From Phytophthora colocasiae (Eukaryota > Oomycota > Peronosporomycetes > Peronosporales > Peronosporaceae), in contig JAGKQI010000064.1 of assembly GCA_018806915.1 (NCBI GenBank), forward strand, positions 1,178,001 to 1,242,000: a stretch of DNA of 64,000 bases. The letters are read 5' to 3'. The first letter of the stretch is position 1; every line of letters begins with the position of its first letter. Of this stretch, positions 63,661 to 64,000 are shown in pieces. The translations under genes and the position numbers were made by a program. Under the pieces are notes generated by a model. The model had not been told where the DNA came from. It searched no databases and worked only from the letters and a program-made list of their open reading frames with translations.

Positions 63661-64000
63661 TGTGTGGTGAAGCGCGAATAAGAAATCCGAGAAAAGGCAA
63701 CGTCAGGCCCTAAGAGAGTCGGATCAAGCGACAGGGGCCTCTGGCGAAGCAAGATGTCAGTTGATGACCCCAGATTGCGCGAACGATGGCTGACGAATGG
63801 ATCCAGATCGATGTTCGTCTGGATCTCGCCAGCGATGAATGGATGGCGTCTTGGTCAAGTGAGACTAAGTGATTGGAGAACCCGTCGTGCGGTCCCGCGT
63901 GGCGGCTCAGGGTCGGAGGAGAAAAGGGCGCCTTGCCTGAGGTCGCATGAGAAGGAGATCAAGGCGGCAGAGGGTCGGGATCGGTGTGATCTATGGTGGG
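63661..64000. other. Unrelated sequence beyond the tRNA array
   Basis: The repeat stops abruptly after AGGGAGGGTGTGT, before the 9-bp minisatellite. The following 340 bp is GC-richer and has no long frame or recognisable domain. It may be the edge of a transposon that cut into the array, but I cannot identify it. Confidence 0.45.

Overview
The window looks like nuclear DNA of a plant-pathogenic oomycete, most likely a Phytophthora or a close relative. The evidence is a five-gene cluster of EPIC-type secreted cystatin-like proteins, a Pep-13-type transglutaminase elicitor, oomycete initiator (Inr-like) elements, dense short-intron genes with GT-AG introns of about 45-110 bp, and Crypton, Mutator-like and piggyBac-like transposons. 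The species cannot be named from sequence alone. All gene models are my own: starts, introns and stops were read from the bases and checked for phase.

1-14.5 kb is gene-dense housekeeping DNA: two tandem RibB-type genes (the first cut by the window edge), a QSOX-like sulfhydryl oxidase, a small secreted Cys-rich protein, a Bin3/MEPCE RNA cap methyltransferase, SmD3, ribosomal protein S16 (uS9), NIP7, a mitochondrial SLC25A32-like carrier, a topoisomerase VI B-like protein, TOM22 and DPM2. SmD3 appears to contain a minor-spliceosome (U12) AT-AC intron.

14.8-27.5 kb is the accessory island facing the host: five EPIC-like genes, a galectin-RRM fusion gene and a coiled-coil membrane protein, then the transglutaminase elicitor. 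Two related Mutator-like elements with perfect 8-bp target duplications sit here, one 79 bp upstream of the second EPIC gene and one inside it. A fifth EPIC gene, the only one keeping the cystatin QxVxG loop, has its start codon out of frame at a homopolymer.

27.5-40 kb returns to conserved genes: JMJD6-like, EMC8/9, a giant single-exon NBAS/Sec39-type gene, a lipoate/biotin ligase-family protein and RPB7.

40-49.4 kb is a transposon graveyard: a frameshifted Crypton tyrosine recombinase, two decayed piggyBac-like elements, perfect palindromes with one-base centres and a tRNA-Ser-like relic.

49.5-63.66 kb is a tandem array of roughly 0.93-0.96 kb units, each carrying one tRNA-Thr(AGU) gene: 14 full-length copies plus two 3' fragments. 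Each unit has a 9-bp minisatellite upstream of the tRNA and a T-rich octamer minisatellite downstream. The array ends abruptly and the last 340 bp is unrelated. The housekeeping genes do not form one pathway. The coherent themes are the secreted apoplastic arsenal and the tRNA-Thr array.
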